Positions 4,128-7,585 of a stretch of DNA of 7,585 nucleotides are shown in pieces. Position numbers and translations under genes: made by a program. Origin of the DNA: Planctomycetes bacterium UBA4800 (GTDB lineage Bacteria > Planctomycetota > UBA8108 > UBA8890 > UBA8898). The stretch covers positions 1 through 7,585 of the forward strand of contig DHGK01000064.1 in assembly GCA_002402755.1 (NCBI GenBank), in the 5' to 3' direction. The notes beneath the pieces were generated by a model. It saw only the letters and a list, made by a program, of their open reading frames with translations, made no database searches and was not told the DNA's origin. Position 1 is the first letter of the stretch; every line of letters begins with the position of its first letter.

Positions 4128-6734
4128 GTGAGACGCCTGCTCGCCTGCACATGCTGGCTGACGATCCTCGCCGGCTGCACGCAGCCGCCCGAGGCCGCGA
4201 TCGCGCCGGACGAGGCCGATTTCACGATGTGGCTCGTGCGCACCGCCGCCGCGGGCGACGAGCAGGCCGAGCGGCTTCTGGGCCGCTGGGAAGGCCTGTG
4301 CGAGTCTGCGCGCGTCCTCGCCTCGACCGCGCGCTCGGCGGAGACCATGCCCGAGGCGTGGCGCACGAACGCACGGGAGGCGCAGGCGCTCCTCGCCGAA
4401 GCGCGGCAGTTCCTGAGCGCGGCGCGCGGCGCGACCCGCCTCGTCTTCGCCGTGGGGCGCCGGGAAACCGCCGCCGCGCCGCCGGAAGAGAAGTGGGATC
4501 TGCGCGTCGGCGAGAGGAAGCTCGTCATCCTGGAGGTCGTCAACAAGACCGAGGAGAAGATCACCGCCGGCCTGAGCGGCTGCGCGAGCGGCGGATTCTA
4601 TGTCTGGCCGTGGGACCGCGTCCTGGGGCCCAAGGAGTCGCTGTTCTCGCTCCTCCTCATCCAGCCCCTCGCGCCGGGCGACAGGGAGGGCTTCATCGCG
4701 CTCGACGTGACGACCGCCCGCGGCAACCGGCTCCGCAACGAGATCAAGCTTCGCGGCAGCTTTCAGGCGGCGCCTCCCGGGGAACCGGCGCCCGGACACC
4801 GCGTGCTGGTCCTGAAGACGACCTTCCGGGACCTCCCGCACCCGGCCGCCCTGGAGATCTCCGCCGAGAAGAACCCGCCCGAGCTCGCGCTCCTCTCCGA
4901 CGGGCACATGGCGCGGCACGGCGACCGCGTCATCGTGTACTCGCCCGGCGAGGTGCGGCTGGCGACGCCGTCCGCGGAGCTCAGCGCGGCGGCGAGCGCG
5001 GGGCCCGCGCTGCGCGCCGAGCGGCGGGCGATCGATCCGGCGGCGGCCGAGGCCGTGCTCAGGCTCGACGACGCGCAGCCGTGGCTCGGCGCGTGGAGCG
5101 CGGGAACCTTCCGGCCCTTCGCGCCCGAGGCGCTCGATCTGAACGCGACGCTCCTCGCGCTTGGCGCCGAGGGCTTCGCCGTCGGGCACCTGAGCCCGGC
5201 CGCCGCCGATGCCCGCTTCGGCCCCTACCCCGCCACGCTGACCGAATCCCTGCACCCGGGCGGCGGCATCGCCGTCTGGACGGTCCGGCACGAGCACGCC
5301 GGCCTCGGCGCGGTGCTCGCGCTCAATCTCCCCGCACTCAAGTCGCGCATGACGGGCGACATCCCCGGCGCGCGCGGCGTACCCGACCTGCTCGCGGTCT
5401 GCGACGAGATCCACAACTCCGGGGGCTCCGTCGTCGGTCTGTCCGGCGCCGAGCTTCCGCTCCTTGCGCTCCTGGGCAAGCTCGACGCGCTGGCCCTGTC
5501 CGCCGACACGACGCCGCTCTGGTACGACGTCCTGAGCTGCGGCATCAGGCTCGCGCCCGCCGCGGTCGAGAACGGAGAGCTCTGCCGGACGTACGTGCAC
5601 ATGCCCCGCCCGTTCACGTACGAGCGCTACGTGCGCGGCCTGGCGGCGGGCGCGGTCTTCGTCACCACGGGGCCGCTCATCTCGCTGCGCGTCAACGGCC
5701 GCCTGCCCGGCGATGAACTGGCCTGCGAGGAGGGCGAGGAGCTGCGGATCGAGTGCGCGGCCTGGGACGCGGGCCGCGATGCGCCCGTCGAGGTCCTCGC
5801 CGGCGGCGAGGTGATCGGCGCCGGCGGCGCCTTTTCCTGGCGGGCGCGCGAGAGCGCGTGGATCGCCGCGCGCGCGCCGCGCGCGCACACGGCCGCCGTG
5901 CACGTCGTCGTCGACGACCGGCGGCCGTTCTCGATCTCGGCCGCCGAGCGGCTGCTCGGGCGCCTCGCGCGCCTGGACGAGCCGGCGGGCGCGGGCGGCG
6001 AGAGCGCCGCGCTGCTCCGGCGCGAGCTGGCGCGCGGCCGCGAGATCCTCGCCGAGCGCCTGAACGCGCCGCTCGTGCCCGACCCGTGGGAGCACGAGCG
6101 CACGCGCATGGTGCAGGTGCAGCTCAGGCAGCGCGCCATCGCCGACGAGCGCGTCCTCAGGGTCATGGAGAAGGTGCCGCGGCACCGGTTCGTGCCGGAG
6201 AGCATCGCCGGCGGCGACAAGAAGGTGTGCTACGCCGACTACCCGCTGTCCATCGGCTGGGGCCAGACGATCTCGCAGCCCTACATCGTCGCGTTCATGA
6301 CCGAGGCGCTCGCGCTCAAGGGCGCCGAGAAGGTGCTCGAGATCGGCACCGGCTCGGGCTACCAGGCGGCGGTGCTCGCCGAGCTGGCGCGCGAGGTCTA
6401 CACGATCGAGATCGTCCGGCCGCTCTACGAACGGGCCGAGAAGACGCTCCGGGAGCTGAACTACCGGAACGTCCAGGTGCGCTTCGGCGACGGCTATCGC
6501 GGCTGGCCCGAGGAGCAGCCGTTCGACGCGATCATGGTCACGGCGGCGCCCGACCACGTGCCGCCCGCGCTGGTCGAGCAGCTCGCCCCCGGCGGCCGCA
6601 TGGTCGTGCCCGTCGGCACGTACATGCAGGCCCTCAAGATCATCACGAAGGACGAGAAGGGGCGCGTGACGGAGCGCGACACCATGCCCGTCCTCTTCGT
6701 CCCCATGACCGGCGAGGCGCAGGACAAGAAGTGA
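4128..6734 (+). CDS. pcm: Lipoprotein fusion: degenerate CehA/McbA-like region plus protein-L-isoaspartate O-methyltransferase
   Basis: The 868-residue product starts at GTG. Residues 1-17 are a lipoprotein signal with lipobox LAGC and Cys17 as the lipidation site. Residues 25-105 look helical; about 120-215 look like a beta-sandwich. Residues 225-600 follow the layout of CehA/McbA metallohydrolases: DEIHNSGGSVVG (426-437), LLGKLDALAL (448-457), WYDVLSCGIRLAP (465-477), RTYVH (487-491), GLAAGAVFVTTGPL (504-517) and VNGRLPGDEL (522-531). The expected metal-binding GDLHxH, HP and GSD positions are not conserved, so this part is probably inactive. Residues 652-860 are a full Pcm domain: ADYPLSIGWGQTISQPYIV (703-721), SAM-binding VLEIGTGSGYQAAVLAEL (736-753), DAIMVTAAP (800-808) and LAPGGRMVVPVG (819-830). 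Pcm methylates isoaspartyl residues of damaged proteins using SAM. The Pcm call is certain; the hydrolase-like call is a reasoned guess from memory. Confidence 0.9.
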   Translation: MRRLLACTCWLTILAGCTQPPEAAIAPDEADFTMWLVRTAAAGDEQAERLLGRWEGLCESARVLASTARSAETMPEAWRTNAREAQALLAEARQFLSAARGATRLVFAVGRRETAAAPPEEKWDLRVGERKLVILEVVNKTEEKITAGLSGCASGGFYVWPWDRVLGPKESLFSLLLIQPLAPGDREGFIALDVTTARGNRLRNEIKLRGSFQAAPPGEPAPGHRVLVLKTTFRDLPHPAALEISAEKNPPELALLSDGHMARHGDRVIVYSPGEVRLATPSAELSAAASAGPALRAERRAIDPAAAEAVLRLDDAQPWLGAWSAGTFRPFAPEALDLNATLLALGAEGFAVGHLSPAAADARFGPYPATLTESLHPGGGIAVWTVRHEHAGLGAVLALNLPALKSRMTGDIPGARGVPDLLAVCDEIHNSGGSVVGLSGAELPLLALLGKLDALALSADTTPLWYDVLSCGIRLAPAAVENGELCRTYVHMPRPFTYERYVRGLAAGAVFVTTGPLISLRVNGRLPGDELACEEGEELRIECAAWDAGRDAPVEVLAGGEVIGAGGAFSWRARESAWIAARAPRAHTAAVHVVVDDRRPFSISAAERLLGRLARLDEPAGAGGESAALLRRELARGREILAERLNAPLVPDPWEHERTRMVQVQLRQRAIADERVLRVMEKVPRHRFVPESIAGGDKKVCYADYPLSIGWGQTISQPYIVAFMTEALALKGAEKVLEIGTGSGYQAAVLAELAREVYTIEIVRPLYERAEKTLRELNYRNVQVRFGDGYRGWPEEQPFDAIMVTAAPDHVPPALVEQLAPGGRMVVPVGTYMQALKIITKDEKGRVTERDTMPVLFVPMTGEAQDKK

Positions 6735-6778
6735 CGGCCGCCGTGCAGATGCGGCCGCCCCCGGCCCGATAAAGAGGA

Positions 6779-6795
6779 GGGCGGCGGGGCCGCCC
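6779..6795 (+). other. GC hairpin between the Pcm fusion and the downstream lipoprotein
   Basis: GGGCGGC (6779-6785) pairs perfectly with GCCGCCC (6789-6795) around GGG. No T-tract follows, so it is not a standard terminator. It ends just before the ribosome binding site (GGAG, 6799-6802) of the next gene and may limit readthrough or modulate its translation. Confidence 0.4.
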
Positions 6796-6812
6796 CCCGG
6801 AGATCCCCGCGC

Positions 6813-7463
6813 ATGCTCCCAGCACGCTCCTTGCGGATGCCGCGCGCGTCCGCCCTGATCGCGCTCCTGTCGATCGGCTGCGCCTCGATCAGCCTGCACG
6901 AGCTCGTGCAGCCGCCCGCGCGCGAACGGCAGGTCCGGGAGGAGAACGCGGGGCTCGCCGTGGTCTGCCGGCTCGTCGCCGCACGCGAGGAGGCCGAGTT
7001 CTTCTTCGGCGCCGACCTGATCGGCATGGGCATCCTCCCGGTCATCGTCCGGATCGAGAACACGAGCGGCGACGCCTTCGCGCTCTCGGCCGCGGGCGCG
7101 CGCGTGACGCTGGAGGACGGCTCGACGCTCGTCCACCTTCCCTGGAGCGCGGCGGCCGAGGCGGTCTCGTTCTCGTACTGGCGGGCCGTGCCCGGATTCC
7201 TCTTCGCCGTGATCCCGGGCCTCGTGATCGCGGATTCGGTCTCGATGACGAACGAGCGCATCGCCGGCCACTACCGGCGCATGGCCATCGAGGAGGCCGC
7301 GCTGCCGCCCGGCGCCGGGGCGCTGGGCGTGCTCTTCTTCATTCCTCCGGACGGCGGGAAGCTCCGCATCGAGGCCGCCGCCCGCGGCGCCGACGTGCGC
7401 CTGCCGTTCGTGCGCCGCGCCGAACCGGACGCGGCGCCCTGCGAGATCGTGGTCCGTCTGTGA
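6813..7463 (+). CDS. Predicted lipoprotein of unknown family
   Basis: The 216-residue product starts at ATG 6813 with GGAG ten bases upstream; Met9 (6837) would also give a working signal peptide. The lipobox is LSIGC with Cys23. The mature protein has a Glu/Arg-rich start (37-62), a block EEAEFFFGADLIGMGILPV (59-77), then IVRIENTSGDAFALS (78-92), which looks like a beta-strand domain of the kind that binds or packs against other envelope proteins. Residues 125-142 (AVPGFLFAVIPGLVIADS) are hydrophobic and could be a membrane-associated helix. The end (170-216) is again strand-rich. I do not recognise the family. It lies 78 nt after the Pcm fusion on the same strand and may share its transcript, with both products lipid-anchored. 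Confidence 0.85.
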   Translation: MLPARSLRMPRASALIALLSIGCASISLHELVQPPARERQVREENAGLAVVCRLVAAREEAEFFFGADLIGMGILPVIVRIENTSGDAFALSAAGARVTLEDGSTLVHLPWSAAAEAVSFSYWRAVPGFLFAVIPGLVIADSVSMTNERIAGHYRRMAIEEAALPPGAGALGVLFFIPPDGGKLRIEAAARGADVRLPFVRRAEPDAAPCEIVVRL

Positions 7464-7502
7464 GGACCGCCATGAAGCTCCCCGGCGGGCGCCGCGGCAC
7501 GC

Positions 7503-7528
7503 GGCGAAGCCGCCCCCTGAGCTTCGCC
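7503..7528 (+). terminator. Hairpin after the lipoprotein gene, probable weak terminator
   Basis: GGCGAAGC (7503-7510) and GCTTCGCC (7521-7528) form a perfect 8-bp stem with a 10-nt loop, starting 39 nt after the stop codon. The following ATCTACTTTG is only mildly T-rich. An alternative smaller hairpin, GCGGC-GAA-GCCGC, lies at 7501-7513. Position favours transcription termination for the plus-strand block. Confidence 0.5.
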
Positions 7529-7538
7529 ATCTACTTTG

Positions 7539-7585
7539 AGCCCACAGCCTACAGCCTATAGCCTGTAGCCTATAGCCTATAGCCT
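7539..7585 (+). repeat. AGCCTAT heptamer tandem array, at least 6.7 units
   Basis: Units read AGCCCAC, AGCCTAC, AGCCTAT, AGCCTGT, AGCCTAT, AGCCTAT, AGCCT and run into the right edge, so the full length is unknown. Variation is confined to the last three bases of the unit; AGCC is constant. The same unit in the same orientation occurs at 771-790. Confidence 0.9.

Noticed and set aside
6769..6780. SD-like AGAGGAGG after the Pcm fusion
   Set aside because: No start codon follows within normal distance. The lipoprotein gene has its own GGAG at 6799-6802.
4071..7271. A very long minus-strand frame of over 1000 residues opposite the Pcm fusion
   Set aside because: Long antisense frames are expected in GC-rich genes. 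It has no recognisable domain and is low-complexity in Arg, Gly and Ala.
7472..7561. A 29-codon plus-strand ORF (MKLPGGRRGTRRSRP) after the lipoprotein gene with GAGGA upstream
   Set aside because: It contains the terminator-like hairpin and ends in the heptamer array, which stops every frame. The composition looks random for this GC content.
7539..7585. The heptamer array as a CRISPR
   Set aside because: Units are 7 nt and directly adjacent, with no spacers.

Overview
The window is GC-rich bacterial DNA (roughly 70% GC by eye) with Shine-Dalgarno starts, two lipoprotein signal peptides and one Tat-type signal. This suggests a diderm bacterium, probably from a sparsely sampled high-GC lineage; I cannot name the phylum from the sequence. 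It has six protein genes in two divergent blocks, no RNA genes, no CRISPR array and no recognisable transposase.

Minus-strand block (3690 down to 1). In transcription order it holds a Tat-exported beta-propeller protein, aroC (chorismate synthase, with its start overlapping the propeller stop as TGATG), a small protein that is probably an OB-fold with a very acidic tail, and a zinc-ribbon protein with an arginine patch and a His/Gln-rich hexapeptide-repeat tail that runs off the left edge. The zinc-ribbon gene has its own good sigma70-type promoter (TTGACT, 16 nt, TGC, TACAAT) and a leader of about 138 nt with a hairpin. GC-rich perfect palindromes lie in the gaps after aroC and after the OB-fold gene.

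Divergent gap (3691-4127). It contains a dispersed-repeat element of about 114 nt, an imperfect inverted repeat built from CACAGAG-type motifs, which produces misleading small ORFs. An extended -10 promoter then serves the plus-strand block.

Plus-strand block (4128-7463). The first gene is an 868-residue predicted lipoprotein. It joins a CehA/McbA-like (PHP-type hydrolase) region, which appears to have lost its metal ligands, to a complete protein-L-isoaspartate O-methyltransferase (Pcm). A 216-residue lipoprotein of unknown family follows 78 nt downstream, then a hairpin that may terminate transcription.

Heptamer arrays of AGCCTAT lie near 771-790 and at 7539-7585. The second continues past the right edge. 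They are AT-richer than the surroundings and put stop codons in all six frames. The most unusual item is the lipoprotein/dead-hydrolase/Pcm fusion. The repeat families and the zinc-ribbon protein with its repeat tail come next.
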